Origin: Glandiceps talaboti
Taxonomy: Eukaryota > Hemichordata > Enteropneusta > Spengelidae
Direction of reading: 5' to 3'
Assembly: GCF_964340395.1 (NCBI RefSeq)
Contig: NC_135554.1
Coordinates: 1-64,000 of the forward strand
DNA: 64,000 bases
Below the pieces are notes generated by a model. The model saw only the letters and a list, made by a program, of their open reading frames with translations. It did not search any database and had not been told where the DNA came from. Below are positions 1 to 14,604 of this stretch, in pieces. A program made the position numbers and the translations under genes. Each line of letters begins with the position of its first letter. Within the stretch, counting starts at the first letter, position 1.

Positions 1-3000
1 CTTACGTATGATTTAGGACTTAGATATGCATTAGGATTTAGGTATGATTGAGGACTTAGGTTATGATTTAGGACTTAGGTATGATTTAGGACTTAGCTAA
101 AGATTTAGGACTTAGATTATGATTTAGGGCTTATGTTACGATTTAGGACTTAGCTAAAGATTTAGGACTTAGGTATGATTTAGGACTTAGGTATGCTTTA
201 GGACTTAGGTTATGCTTTAGGACTTAGGTTATGCTTTAGGACTTAGGTTATGCTTTAGGACTTACGTTATACTTTAGGACTTAGGTTATACTTTAGGACT
301 TAGGTTATGATTTAGGACTTAGGTTATGATTTAGGACTTACGTATGATTTAGGACTTAGGTTATGCTTTAGGACTTAGGTTATGATTTAGGACTTAGGTA
401 TGATTTAGGACTTAGCTAAAGATTTAGGAATTAGATTATGATTTAGGACTTATGTTATGATTTAGGACTTAGGTTATGATTTAGGACTTAGGTTATGCTT
501 TAGGACTTAGGTATGATTTAGGACTTAGGTTATTACTTAGGACTTAGGCATGATTTAGGACTTACGTATGATTTAGGACTTAGATATGCTTTAAGATTTA
601 GTTATGATTTAGGACTTAGGTTATGATTTAGGACTTAGGTTATGATTAGGACTTAGGTATGCTTTAAGACTTAGGTATGCTTTACGACTTAGGTATGATT
701 TAGGAATTAGATTATGATTTAGGACTTAGGTTATGCTTTAGGACTTACGTATGATTTAGGACTTAGCTAAAGATTTAGGACTTAGATTATGATTTAGGAC
801 TTAAGTATGATTTAGGACTGATGTTATGATTTAGGACTTAGGTTATGATTTAGGACTTAGGTTATGCTTTAGGACTTAGGTATGATTTAGGACTTAGGTT
901 ATTACTTAGGACTTAGGCATGATTTAGGACTTACGTATGATTTAGGACTTAGATATGCTTTAGGACTTAGTTATTATTTAGGACTTAGTTATGATTTAGG
1001 ACTTAGGTTATGATTTAGGACTTAGGTTATGATTAGGACTTAGGTATGCTTTAAGACTTAGGTATGATTTAGGACTTAGGTTATTACTTAGGACTTAGGC
1101 ATGATTTAGGACTTACGTATGATTTAGGACTTAGATATGCTTTAGGACTTAGTTATGATTTAGGACTTAGTTATGATTTAGGACTTAGGTTATGATTTAG
1201 GACTTAGGTTATGCTTTAGGACTTAGGTTATGCTTTAGGACTTAGGTTATACTTTAGGACTTAGGTTATGATTTAGGACTTAGGTTATGATTTAGGACTT
1301 ACGTATGATTTAGGACTTAGCTAAAGATTTAGGACTTAGATTATAATTTAGGACTTAAGTATGATTTAGGACTTAGGTTATGCTTTAGGACTTAGGTTAT
1401 GCTTTAGGACTTACGTTATACTTTAGGACTTAGGTTATACTTTAGGACTTAGGTTATGATTTAGGACTTAGGTTATGATTTAGGACTTAGGTTATACTTT
1501 AGGACTTAGGTTATGATTTAGGACTTAGGTTATGATTTAGGACTTACGTATGATTTAGGACTTAGCTAAAGATTTAGGACTTAGATTATGATTTGGGACT
1601 TAAGTATGATTTAGGACTTAGGTTATGCTTTAGGACTTAGGTTATTATTTAGGACTTAGGTATGGTTTAGGACTTAGCTAAAATTTTAGGAATTAGATTA
1701 TGATTTAGGACTTATGTTATGATTTAGGACTTAGGTTATGCTTTAGGACTTAGGTATGATTTAGGACTTAGGTTATTACTTAGGTCTTAGGCATGATTTA
1801 GGACTTACGTATGATTTAGTACTTAGATATGCTTTAGGACTTAGTTATGATTTAGGACTTAGTTATGATTTAGGACTTAGGTTATGATTTAGGACTTAGG
1901 TATGCTTTAAGACTTAGGTATGCTTTAGGACTTAGGTATGCTTTAAGACTTAGGTATGTTTTAGGACTTAGGTATGATTTACGACTTAGGTATGCTTTAG
2001 GACTTAGATATGCTTTAGGACTTAGGTATGATTTAGGAATTAGATTATGCTTTTGGACTTAGGTTATGCTTTAGGACTTAGGTTATGATTTAGGACTTAG
2101 GTTATGATTTAGGACTTAGGTTATGATTTAGGACTTACGTATGATTTAGGACTTAGCTAAAGATTTAGGACTTAGATTATGATTTAGGACTTAGGTTATG
2201 CTTTAGGACTTAGGTTATGATTTAGGACTTAGGTATGATTTAGGACTTAGGTTATTACTTAGGACTTAGGCATGATTTAGGACTTACGTATGATTTAGGA
2301 CTTAGATATGCTTTAGGACTTAGTTATGATTTAGGACTTAGTTATGATTTAGGACTTAGGTTATGATTTAGGACTTAGGTTATGATTAGGACTTAGGTAT
2401 GCTTTAAGACTTAGGTATGCTTTAGGACTTAGGTTATGATTTAGGACTTAGGTATGCTTTAGGACTTAGCTAAAGATTTAGGAATTAGATTATGATTTAG
2501 GACTTAGGTTATGCTTTAGGACTTATGTTATGATTTAGGACTTAGGTTATGCTTTAGGATTTAGGTTATGCTTTAGGACTTAGGTTATGCTTTAGGACTT
2601 AGGTTATACTTTAGGACTTAGGTTATGATTTAGGACTTAGGTTATGATTTAGGACTTACGTATGATTTAGGACTTAGCTAAAGTTTTAGGACTTAGATTA
2701 TGATTTAGGACTTAAGTATGATTTAAGACTTAGGTTATGCTTTATGACTTAGGTTATGATTTAGGACTTAGGTATGATTTAGGACTTAGCTAAAGATTTA
2801 GGAATTAGATTATGATTTAGGACTTATGTTATGATTTAGGACTTAAGTTATGATTTAGGACTTAGGTTATGCTTTATGACTTAGGTTATGATTTAGGACT
2901 TCGGTTATGCTTTAGGACTTAGGTATGATTTAGGACTTAGGTTATTACTTAGGACTTAGGCATGATTTAGGACTTACGTATGATTTAGGACTTACATATG

Positions 3001-6000
3001 CTTTAGGACTTAGTTATAATTTAGGACTTAGGTTATGATTAGGACTTAGGTATGCTTTAAGACTTAGGTATGCTTTAGGACTTAGGTTATGATTTAGGAC
3101 TTACGTATGATTTAGGACTTAGCTAAAGATTTAGGACTTAGATTATGATTTAGGTCTTAAGTATGATTTAGGACTTATGTTATGATTTAGGACTTAGGTT
3201 ATGCTTTAGGACTTAGGTTATGCTTTAGGACTTAGGTTATGCTTTAGGACTTAGGTTATACTTTAGGACTTAGGTTATGATTTAGGACTTAGGTATGATT
3301 TAGGACTTAGCTAAAGATTTAGGACTTAAGTATGATTTAGGACTTAGCTAAAGATTTAGGAATTAGATTATGATTTAGGACTTATGTTATGATTTAGGAC
3401 TTAGGTATGATTTAGGACTTAAGTTATTACTTAGGACTTAGGTATGATTTAGGACTTTCGTATGATTTAGGACTTAGATATGCTTTAGGACTTAAATATG
3501 ATTTAGGACTTAGGTTATGATTAGGACTTAGATATGCTTTAGGACTTAGGTTTTGATTTAGGACTTAAATATGATTTAGGACTTAGGTTATGTTTCAGGA
3601 CTTAGGTATGCTTTAGGACTTAGGTATGCTTTAGGACTTAGGTATGCTTTAAGACTTAGGTATGCTTTAGGACTTAGGTATGCTTTAGGACTTAGGTTAT
3701 GCTTTAGGACTTAGGTTATGCTTTAGGACTTAGGTTATGCTTTAGGAGTTAGGTTATGCTTTAGGACTTAGGTTATGCTTTAGGACTTAGGTTATGCTTT
3801 AGGACTTAGGTTATGCTTTAGGACTTAGGTTATGCTTTAGGACTTACGTTATGCTTTAGGACTTAGGTTATACTTTAGGACTTAGGTTATGATTTAGGAC
3901 TTAGGTTATGATTTAGGACTTAGGTTATGATTTAGGACTTAGCTAAAGATTTAGGACTTAGGTATGATTTAGGACTTACGTATGATTTAGGACTTAGATA
4001 TGCTTTAGGACTTAGTTATGATTTAGGACTTAGTTATGATTTAGGACTTAGGTTATGATTTAGGACTTAGGTTATGATTAGGACTTAGGTATGCTTTAAG
4101 ACTTAGGTATGCTTTAGGACTTAGGTATGATTTAGGAATTAGATTATGCTTTAGGACTTAGGTTATGCTTTAGGACTTAGGTTATGCTTTAGGACTTAGG
4201 TTATGCTTTAGGACTTAGGTTATGCTTTAGGACTTAGGTTATGCTTTAGGACTTAGGTTATGCTTTAGGACTTAGGTTATGCTTTAGGACTTAGGTTATG
4301 ATTTAGGACTTAGGTTATGCTTTAGGACTTAGGTATGATTTAGGACTTAGGTATGATTTAGGACTTAGCTAAAGATTTAGGAATTACATTATGATTTAGG
4401 ACTTATGTTATGATTTAGGATTTAGGTTATGATTTAGGACTTAGGTTATGCTTTAGGACTTAGGTATGATTTAGGACTTAGGTTATTACTTAGGACTTAG
4501 GCATGATTTAGGACTTACGTATGATTTAGGACTTAGATATTCTTTAGGACTTAGTTATGATTTAGGACTTAGGTTATGATTTAGGACTTAGGTTATGATT
4601 AGGACTTAGGTGTGCTTTAAGACTTAGGTATGCTTTAGGACTTAGGTTATGATTTAGGACTTACGTATGATTTAAGACTTAGCTAAAGATTTAGGACTTA
4701 GATTATGATTTAGGACTTAAGTATGATTTAGGACTTAGGTTATACTTTAGGACTTAGGTTATGATTTAGGACTTAGGTTATGATTTAGGACTTACGTATG
4801 ATTTAGGACTTAGCTAAAGATTTAGGACTTAGATTATGATTTAGGACTTAAGTATGATTTAGGACTTAGGTTATGCTTTAGGACTTAGGTTATGCTTTAG
4901 GACTTACGTTATACTTTAGGACTTAGGTTATACTTTAGGACTTAGGTTATGATTTAGGACTTAGGTTATGATTTAGGACTTAGGTATGCTTTAAGACTTA
5001 GGTATGCTTTAGGACTTAGGTATGCTTTAAGACTTAGGTATGCTTTAGGACTTAGGTATGATTTAGGACTTAGGTATGCTTTAGGACTTAGATTATGCTT
5101 TAGGACTTAGTTTATGCTTTAGGACTTAGGTTATACTTTAGGACTTAGGTTATGATTTAGGACTTAGGTTATGATTTAGGACTTACGTATGATTTAGGAC
5201 TTAGCTAAAGATTTAGGACTTAGATTATGATTTAGGACTTAAGTATGATTTAGGACTTAGGTTATGATTTAGGACTTAGGTATGATTTAGGACTTAGGTT
5301 ATTACTTAGGACTTAGGCATGATTTAGGACTTACGTATGATTTAGGACTTAGATACGCTTTAGGACTTAGTTATGATTTAGGACTTAGTTATGATTTAGG
5401 ACTTAGTTATGATTTAGGACTTAGTTATGATTTAGGACTTAGGTTATGATTTAGGACTTAGGTTATGATTAGGACTTGGGTATGCTTTAAGACTTAGGTA
5501 TGCTTTAGGACTTAGGTATGCTTTAAGACTTAGGTATGCTTTAGGACTTAGGTATGATTTAGGAATTAGATTATGATTTAGGACTTAGGTTATGCTTTAG
5601 GACTTAGGTTATGCTTTTGGACTTAGGTTATGCTTTAGGACTTAGGTTATGATTTAGGACTTAGGTTATGATTTAGGACTTACGTATGATTTAGGACTTA
5701 GCTAAAGATTTAGGACTTAGATTATGATTTAGGACTTAAGTATGATTTAGGACTTAGGTTATGCTTTAGGACTTAGGTTATGATTTAGGACTTAGGTATG
5801 ATTTAGGACTTAGGTTATTACTTAGGACTTAGGCATGATTTAGGACTTACGTATGATTTAGGACTTAGGTTATGATTTAGGACTTACGTATGATTTAGGA
5901 CTTAGCTAAAGTTTTAGGACTTAGATTATGATTTAGGACTTAAGTATGATTTAGGACTTAGGTTATGCTTTAGGACTTAGGTTATGATTTAGGACTTAGG

Positions 6001-9000
6001 TATGATTTAGGACTTAGCTAAAGATTTAGGAATTAGATTATGATTTAGGACTTATGTTATGATTTAGGACTTAAGTTATGATTTAGGACTTAGGTTATGC
6101 TTTATGACTTAGGTTATGATTTAGGACTTAGGTTATGCTTTAGGACTTAGGTATGATTTAGGACTTACGTATGATTTAGGACTTAGATATGCTTTAGGAC
6201 TTAGTTATGATTTAGGACTTAGGTTATGATTTAGGACTTAGGTTATGATTAGGACTTAGGTATGCTTTAAGACTTAGGTATGCTTTAGGACTTAGGTTAT
6301 GATTTAGGACTTACGTATGATTTAGGACTTAGCTAAAGATTTAGGACTTAGATTATGATTTAGGACTTAGGTTATGATTTAGGACTTAGGTTATGCTTTA
6401 GGACTTAGGTATGATTTAGGACTTAGGTTATACTTTAGGACTTAGGTTATGATTTAGGACTTAGGTATGATTTAGGACTTAGCTAAAGATTTAGGACTTA
6501 AGTATGATTTAGGACTTAGCTAAAGATTTAGGAATTAGATTATGATTTAGGACTTATGTTATGATTTAGGACTTAGGTATGATTTAGGACTTAAGTTATT
6601 ACTTAGGACTTAGGTATGATTTAGGACTTTCGTATGATTTAGGACTTAGATATGCTTTAGGACTTAAATATGATTTAGGACTTAGGTTATGATTAGGACT
6701 TAGATATGCTTTAGGACTTAGGTTATGATTTAGGACTTAAATATGATTTAGGACTTAGGTTATGTTTTAGGACTTAGGTATGCTTTAGGACTTAGGTATG
6801 CTTTAGGACTTAGGTATGCTTTAAGACTTAGGTATGCTTTAGGACTTAGGTATGCTTTAGGACTTAGGTTATGCTTTAGGACTTAGGTTATGCTTTAGGA
6901 CTTAGGTTATGCTTTAGGACTTAGGTTATGCTTTAGGACTTAGGTTATGCTTTAGGACTTAGGTTATACTTTAGGACTTAGGTTATGATTTAGGACTTAG
7001 GTTATGATTTAGGACTTAGGTTATGATTTAGGACTTAGCTAAAGATTTAGGACTTAGGTATGATTTAGGACTTACGTATGATTTAGGACTTAGATATGCT
7101 TTAGGACTTAGGTTATGCTTTAGGACTTAGGTTATGCTTTAGGACTTAGGTTATGATTAGGACTTAGGTATGCTTTAAGACTTAGGTATGCTTTAGGACT
7201 TAGGTATGATTTAGGAATTAGATTATGCTTTAGGACTTAGGTTATGCTTGAGGACTTAGGTTATGCTTGAGGACTTAGGTTATGCTTGAGGACTTAGGTT
7301 ATGCTTTAGGACTTAGGTTATGCTTTAGGACTTAGGTTATGCTTTAGGACTTAGGTTATGATTTAGGACTTAGGTTATGATTTAGGACTTAGGTTATGCT
7401 TTAGGACTTAGGTATGATTTAGGACTTAGGTATGATTTAGGACTTAGGTTATGATTTAGGACTTAGGTTATGATTTAGGACTTAGGTTATGCTTTAGGAC
7501 TTAGGTATGATTTAGGACTTAGGTTATACTTTAGGACTTAGGTTATGATTTAGGACTTAGGTATGATTTAGGACTTAGCTAAAGATTTAGGACTTAAGTA
7601 TGATTTAGGACTTAGCTAAAGATTTAGGAATTAGATTATGATTTAGGACTTATGTTATGATTTAGGACTTAGGTATGATTTAGGACTTAAGTTATTACTT
7701 AGGACTTAGGTATGATTTAGGACTTTCGTATGATTTAGGACTTAGATATGCTTTAGGACTTAAATATGATTTAGGACTTAGGTTATGATTAGGACTTAGA
7801 TATGCTTTAGGACTTAGGTTATGATTTAGGACTTAAATATGATTTAGGACTTAGGTTATGTTTTAGGACTTAGGTATACTTTAGGACTTAGGTATGCTTT
7901 AGGACTTAGGTATGCTTTAGGACTTAGGTATGCTTTAAGACTTAGGTATGCTTTAGGACTTAGGTTATGCTTTAGGACTTAGGTTATGCTTTAGGACTTA
8001 GGTTATGCTTTAGGACTTAGGTTATGCTTTAGGACTTAGGTTATGCTTTAGGACTTAGGTTATGCTTTAGGACTTAGGTTATACTTTAGGACTTAGGTTA
8101 TACTTTAGGACTTAGGTTATGATTTAGGACTTAGGTTATGATTTAGGACTTAGCTAAAGATTTAGGACTTAGGTATGATTTAGGACTTACGTATGATTTA
8201 GGACTTAGATATGCTTTAGGACTTAGGTTATGCTTTAGGACTTAGGTTATGCTTTAGGACTTAGGTTATGATTAGGACTTAGGTATGCTTTAAGACTTAG
8301 GTATGCTTTAGGACTTAGGTATGATTTAGGAATTAGATTATGCTTTAGGACTTAGGTTATGCTTTAGGACTTAGGTTATGCTTGAGGACTTAGGTTATGC
8401 TTGAGGACTTAGGTTATGCTTTAGGACTTAGGTTATGCTTTAGGACTTAGGTTATGCTTTAGGACTTAGGTTATGCTTTATGACAGGTTATGATTTAGGA
8501 CTTAGGTTATGATTTAGGACTTAGGTTATGCTTTAGGACTTAGGTATGATTTAGGACTTATGTTATGATTTAGGACTTAGGTTATGATTTAGGACTTAGG
8601 TTATGCTTTAGGACTTAGGTATGATTTAGGACTTAGGCTATACTTTAGGACTTAGGTTATGATTTAGGACTTAGGTATGATTTAGGACTTAGCTAAAGAT
8701 TTAGGACTTAAGTATGATTTAGGACTTAGCTAAAGATTTAGGAATTAGATTATGATTTAGGACTTATGTTATGATTTAGGACTTAGGTATGATTTAGGAC
8801 TTAAGTTATTACTTAGGACTTAGGTATGATTTAGGACTTTCGTATGATTTAGGACTTAGATATGCTTTAGGACTTAAATATGATTTAGGACTTAGGTTAT
8901 GATTAGGACTTAGATATGCTTTAGGACTTAGGTTATGATTTAGGACTTAAATATGATTTAGGACTTAGGTTATGTTTTAGGACTTAGGTATGCTTTAGGA

Positions 9001-11515
9001 CTTAGGTATGCTTTAGGACTTAGGTTATGCTTTAGGACTTAGGTTATGCTTTAGGACTTAGGTTATGCTTTAGGACTTAGGTTATGCTTTAGGACTTAGG
9101 TTATGCTTTAGGACTTAGGTTATGCTTTAGGACTTAGGTTATGCTTTAGGACTTAGGTTATACTTTAGGACTTAGGTTATGATTTAGGACTTAGGTTATG
9201 ATTTAGGACTTAGCTAAAGATTTAGGACTTAGGTATGATTTAGGACTTACGTATGATTTAGGACTTAGATATGCTTTAGGACTTAGTTATGATTTAGGAC
9301 TTAGGTTATGATTTAGGACTTATGTTATGATTAGGACTTAGGTATGCTTTAAGACTTAGGTATGCTTTAGGACTTAGGTATGCTTTAAGACTTAGGTATG
9401 CTTTAGGACTTAGGTATGATTTAGGACTTAGGTATGCTTTAGGACTTAGATATACTTTAGGACTTAGGTATGATTTAGGAATTAGATTATGCTTTATGAC
9501 TTAGGTTATGCTTTAGGACTTAGGTTATGCTTTAGGACTTAGGTTACACTTTAGGACTTAGGTTATGATTTAGGACTTAGGTTATGATTTAGGACTTAGG
9601 TTATGATTTAGGACTTACGTATGATTTAGGACTTAGCTAAAGATTTAGGACTTAGATTATGATTTAGGACTTAAGTATGATTTAGGACTTAGGTTATGCT
9701 TTAGGACTTAGGTTATGATTTAGGACTTAGGTATGATTTAGAACTTAGCTAAAGATTTAGGAATTAGATTATGATTTAGGACTTATGTTATGATTTAGGA
9801 CTTAAGTTATGATTTAGGACTTAGGTTATGCTTTAGGACTTAGGTATGATTTAGGACTTAGGTTATTACTTAGGACTTAGGTATGATTTAGGACTTACGT
9901 ATGATTTAGGACTTAGATATGCATTAGGACTTAGGTATGATTTAGGACTTAGGTTATGCTTTAGGTTATGTTTTAGAACTTAGGTATGATTTAGGACTTA
10001 GCTAAAGATTTAGGACTTAGATTATCATTTAGGACTTATGTTACGATTTAGGACTTAGGTATGATTTAGGACTTAGATATGCTTTAGGACTTAGTTATGA
10101 TTAGGACTTAGGTTATGCTTTAGCACTTAGGTTATGATTTAGGACTTAGGTTATAATTTAGGACTTAGGTTATGATTTAGGACTTATGTTATGATTTAAG
10201 ACTTAGGCTATGATTTAGGTTATGATTTAGGACTTCTCTATGATTTAGGACTTAGGTTATGCTTTAGGACTTAGGTTATGATTTAGGACTTAGGTATGAT
10301 TTAGGACTTAGATATGCTTTAGGACTTAGGTATGCTTTAGGACTTAGGTATGTTTTAGGACTTAGGTATGCTTTAGGACTTAGGTATGTTTTAGGACTTA
10401 GGTATGATTTAGAACTTAGGTAATGATTTAGGACTTAGATTATGATTTAGGACTTAGGTTATGATTTAGGACTTAGGTTATGCTTTAGGACTTAGGTTAT
10501 GCTTTAGGATTTAGGTTATGATTTAGGACTTAGGTTATGATTTAGGACTTAGGTATGATTTAGGACTTAGGTATGCTTTAAGACTTAAGTATGCTTTAGG
10601 ACTTAGCTTTGCTTTAAGACTTAGGTATGCTTTAGGACTTAGGTATGATTTAGAACTTAGGTAATGATTTAGGACTTAGATTATGATTTAGGACTTAGGT
10701 TATGATTTAGGACTTATGTTATGCTTTAGGACTTAGGTTATGCTTTAGGACTTAGGTTATGCTTTAGGACTTAGGTTATGATTTAGGACTTAGGTTATGA
10801 TTTAGGACTTAGGTTATGATTTAGGACTTACGTATGATTTAGGACTTAGGTTATGATTTAGGACTTAGGTATGATTTAGGACTTAGGTTATGCTTTAGGA
10901 CTTAGGTTATGATTTAGGACTTAGGTATGATTAGGACTTAGGTTATGATTTAGGACTTACGTATGATTTAGGACTTAGCTAAAGATTTAGGACTTAGATT
11001 ATGATTTAGGACTTAGGTATGATTTAGGACTTAGCTAAAGATTTAGGAATTAGATTATGATTTAAGACAGGTATGATTTAGGACTTAGCTAAAGAGTTAT
11101 TACTTAGATTATGATTTAGGACTTAGGTATGATTTAGGACTTAGGTTATGTTTTAGGACTTAGGTTATGATTTAGGACTTAGGTATGATTTAGGACTTAG
11201 CTAAAGATTTAGGAATTAGATTATGATTTAGGACTTAGGTATGATTTAGGACTTAGGTATGCTTTAAGACTTAGGTATGCTTTAGGACTTAGCTTTGCTT
11301 TAAGACTTAGGTATGCTTTAGGACTTAGGTATGATTTAGGACTTAGGTATGCTTTAGGACTTAGATGTGCTTTAGGACTTAGGTATGATTTAGGAATTAG
11401 ATTATGATTTAGGACTTAGGTTATGCTTTAGGACTTAGGTTATGATTTAGGACTTACGTATGATTTAGGACTTAGCTAAAGATTTAGGACTTATGTTATG
11501 ATTTAGGACTTAGGT
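1..11515. repeat. 18-20 bp TTAGGAC minisatellite array
   Basis: Every line of this stretch is made of units of 18-20 bp with the core TTAGGACTTAGG. The units differ in the linker: GTTATGATT, GTATGATT, GTTATGCTT, GCTAAAGATT, GATATGCTT and others. G is strongly biased to the plus strand. Rare linker variants recur in the same order, so the array has higher-order structure as well as the basic unit. The array begins before the window and stops abruptly near 11,515. The TTAGG core recalls telomeric repeats, but the units are not (TTAGGG)n or (TTAGG)n. A subtelomeric or pericentromeric satellite is possible but not shown. No coding potential is seen. Confidence 0.97.
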
Positions 11516-12406
11516 TCTCAGTGTGGTAGTTGGGTTGTTTTGTGGATGAACTGGAGGGGGTCACTATTATTAAGAACAACAGAAATTAAAAGTCACCGGC
11601 CCACCTCCAGTCATAAAAACTGATAGTTCCCTTCCTGCTGGTGATGTTAATTGAGGTCACGTGAGGTCAAAGATTAATCAAAATCGATAATCTAACTATA
11701 CCTTTCAGTAAGACTGGTATATAATTAGTCTTCTATTAATATGTTGTAATATGTTGGGTTGTTTCTTTCCATTTATGTCACATTGCCCACATGTAATAGC
11801 TAATTATTTAAATGAAGACATTTGAATCAACTTAATTTCTAATTACCTTTTTTTCAGTTTGAGTTCTTTCATTTCTATCCATTCTGGATTCACTACTGTA
11901 AAGAAATGGAACATTCAACATTATACACATGATAACACTTATAAATCATAATAACCATACATTATCAAATTATCTATGACCACAGGAAATTCAGTTAGGT
12001 GGCAATATTTTTCAAGCTACCTTTTTACAAATGTAAGGAAGTTTCTTAAAAAAGAACACCAATGGCATTGTAGCACTTCATTTTTTTTTTTTTTACCACA
12101 TTTTTTTGCCAAAATCACACACAATCACCAAATATGGGGTCCCAAAAAATATGCGGTCCTATGTTTTTTTAATTAAGGAGGCTCACTATTAATTATTAAA
12201 TTACACTACAGGTTCTCCCAAATTTGTACAGGTGTAATCAAAGACTTGAAAAATCAAAATACATGTATGACAAAAATATTCAGTGTCAAGAGTCCAGTGT
12301 CCCCTGAACAAGGTAACAGGGGCACAGCACCCTCTTGGAAATTCATTGGCGCCCCCTTGCAAGTTTTGATGGGAAAAAATGAATCAAATATTTTTTCAAA
12401 AAACGA
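11516..12406. other. AT-rich single-copy-like spacer
   Basis: This is unique-looking DNA between the minisatellite and the outer edge of the left inverted-repeat arm. It contains a poly-T run near 12,080 and several short frames without recognisable similarity or codon structure. I see no gene here. Confidence 0.6.
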
Positions 12407-13649
12407 CAGACATGTACTACTCAAGTACCAGATCTATGCGTTGCGAGTATCATTGGCAACTCCTGTGTCTGCTACAGTCATGAGCATTACCAGTTCTGTC
12501 ATGCGCTGTCGTGTGCAAGTAAAGGTCAAACCCCACTGCGTAATCTTCCTACGTCGACTGACTGACAGTTATATATTATGTATATAGCGTTTGATTACGT
12601 AATTATTGTTTGTGCCACCCCACCTCCGTGCACCCCACCCCACTCATACGTCCATGCAGAGAACACGGTGACGAACAGTAAAACTTAAAAAGTCTTTACA
12701 CAGAAAGATAGACAGGGAAAGGGAATTTCCTAGTATATTGTGTTGACATGTATTAACGTTTGATTAATAAATGCAATGTATCCTCTGTTTATTGTTTATT
12801 TGCATGGTGGTCTTTATGTGCGTCTTGCGTTCAATGTTTGCCGCAACTTGGTAATTACCCATCCAGATACATTGTACACAAAATTATATTACCAAGAAGT
12901 TTGATACGTACGTTCATGCGTTCTCAGTAGTATAGCGCCACCAACATTCACGTTAACTTAAAAAGTATTTTAGTTCACTAACTGACACCTACCAATCCGA
13001 CTAATGTTTGGTGTATTACCATTTGTCAGTTAGTAGATATTTACACTGGTTATGGAAATATGTCACTAGTAATTTGCCAAATAGCCTACCAGTTTGAAGC
13101 CTCCCAGTTTGATCTAGGATTAGTTGTGCACTAATTAATTCAAAGTTGGTAAGCTACAAAGAGACAGAGAAGACGATAGTTTTGATTTAAAACTTTATCA
13201 ACTAGAGATGTTATCTGATAAAAACATGAATAACATTATAAAGCTAGGAAATCGCAAAGACACCCACTATTATTTATTCGACCTGTTGTCACCAAGGTTG
13301 GTGTGTAGGGGTGATCCTAAAGTTTAAAAATGTTTTTGTTTTTTTCCATGGAAAATTTTGGTCGGTTGGTCGATTTTTTCACTTTTTCACTTTCAGGGAC
13401 CGGTCAGTTTCTTCGGTCAGGGGGCGGGGGGGGGGGGTTGATTGGTGGGGTCATCCTGTTTTTGAAATTGGCGGTCATGCTGTTTTGAATATTGTGACTG
13501 GGGTCATTTTATTTGGCTTGTGATAGAAAAAATCCTTTTCTATAATGGCATAGCCTTGTCTGAAATTTGGTACATGTAAATAGTTGTTCTTGTCCCTGTT
13601 TCTTACATGAATTCTTTAATATTACTTATTAGTTCAAACATAACTATAA

Positions 13650-13681
<32 letters not shown>

Positions 13682-14254
13682 GTACTACCCAGCTACCACA
13701 CTAGTTACAGAGCATGTCATATAAATGCCTGGCTGTTTCACAATCAATGCTTCACTTATATTGCACTTTGAGGGAAAAGTGAAATAGTTTATAAAAGAAG
13801 TTAATCTAATTCTTCTACTCGCGATCGTCAGTATGAACTTGTCAGAAGGGATTAATACACTTTCTATTTCGGATACTACATGTTATTGACACCACAAATC
13901 ACCACATCTCATCAGATTCCAGTTTCTGTTATACCCTAGGTATGACCACCTAAAGTTCTCTGACATACCGGTGACTTTACTATACATGCAATATTAATAA
14001 TGTCCCTGTACCAATTTTACGGGCCCATTTTTATGTGACATGGGAAACTCATTTAAAACTTACATTTACGTTAGCTTTTCAAAGCTGGGAAATATTACCT
14101 CAAAGGTTATGAATAACCTAAAAGTTGCCTTAATAGAAACAAAAAACCCTCCAGATCTGTCAGGACGACAACCCCCAAGGACTCCCTTAGCGCCAGAGGT
14201 CAAAGGGGGGAGGTCAGTGAGTTTTTGTCGACCCGATCATATTTTTCTAATTCA

Positions 14255-14366
14255 AAAATTGGTCTTCTAGTTCAAGTGTTGGTCTTCTAATTCAAGTGTT
14301 GGTCTTCTAATTCAAGTGTTGGTCTTCTAATTCAAGTGTCGGTCTTCTAATTCAAAAATCGGTCTA
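14255..14366 (+). repeat. 20-bp tandem repeat GGTCTTCTAATTCAAGTGTT
   Basis: About five to six direct copies of a 20-bp unit lie here, with minor changes (CAAGTGTT, CAAAAATT and CAAGTGTC variants). It runs directly into the (ACTAT)n array. The mirror copy lies at 58,653-58,755. Confidence 0.9.
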
Positions 14367-14520
14367 CTATACTATACTATACTATACTATACTATACTAT
14401 ACTATACTATACTATACTATACTATACTATACTATACTATACTATACTATACTATACTACATTATAGTGTAGTGTAGTATAGTATAGTATAGTATAGTAT
14501 AGAATAGAGTGTTGTATTTC
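14367..14520. repeat. (ACTAT)n array with strand switch
   Basis: Pure ACTAT pentamers run to about 14,459. They are followed by a short block of the complementary TATAG type (14,465-14,505), which makes a small palindromic junction. The mirror region at 58,350-58,650 is longer and mostly TATAG. Confidence 0.95.
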
Positions 14521-14604
14521 CGTATTTGTTTGCCCAGAGTTTACTTGTATTGTTCATCAAATAGAGATGCCAGTATTGTGATAGTGGACTCAAGTTACTA
14601 GTAT

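Noticed and set aside
1-11515. CRISPR-like or telomere array
   Set aside because: Units are contiguous with 6-9 base variable linkers, not repeats with unique spacers of similar length, and the unit is not TTAGGG or TTAGG.
12246-12587. 113-codon frame
   Set aside because: It crosses the outer boundary of the inverted repeat at 12,407 and has no recognisable motif. The mirrored half on the right lacks an equivalent frame.
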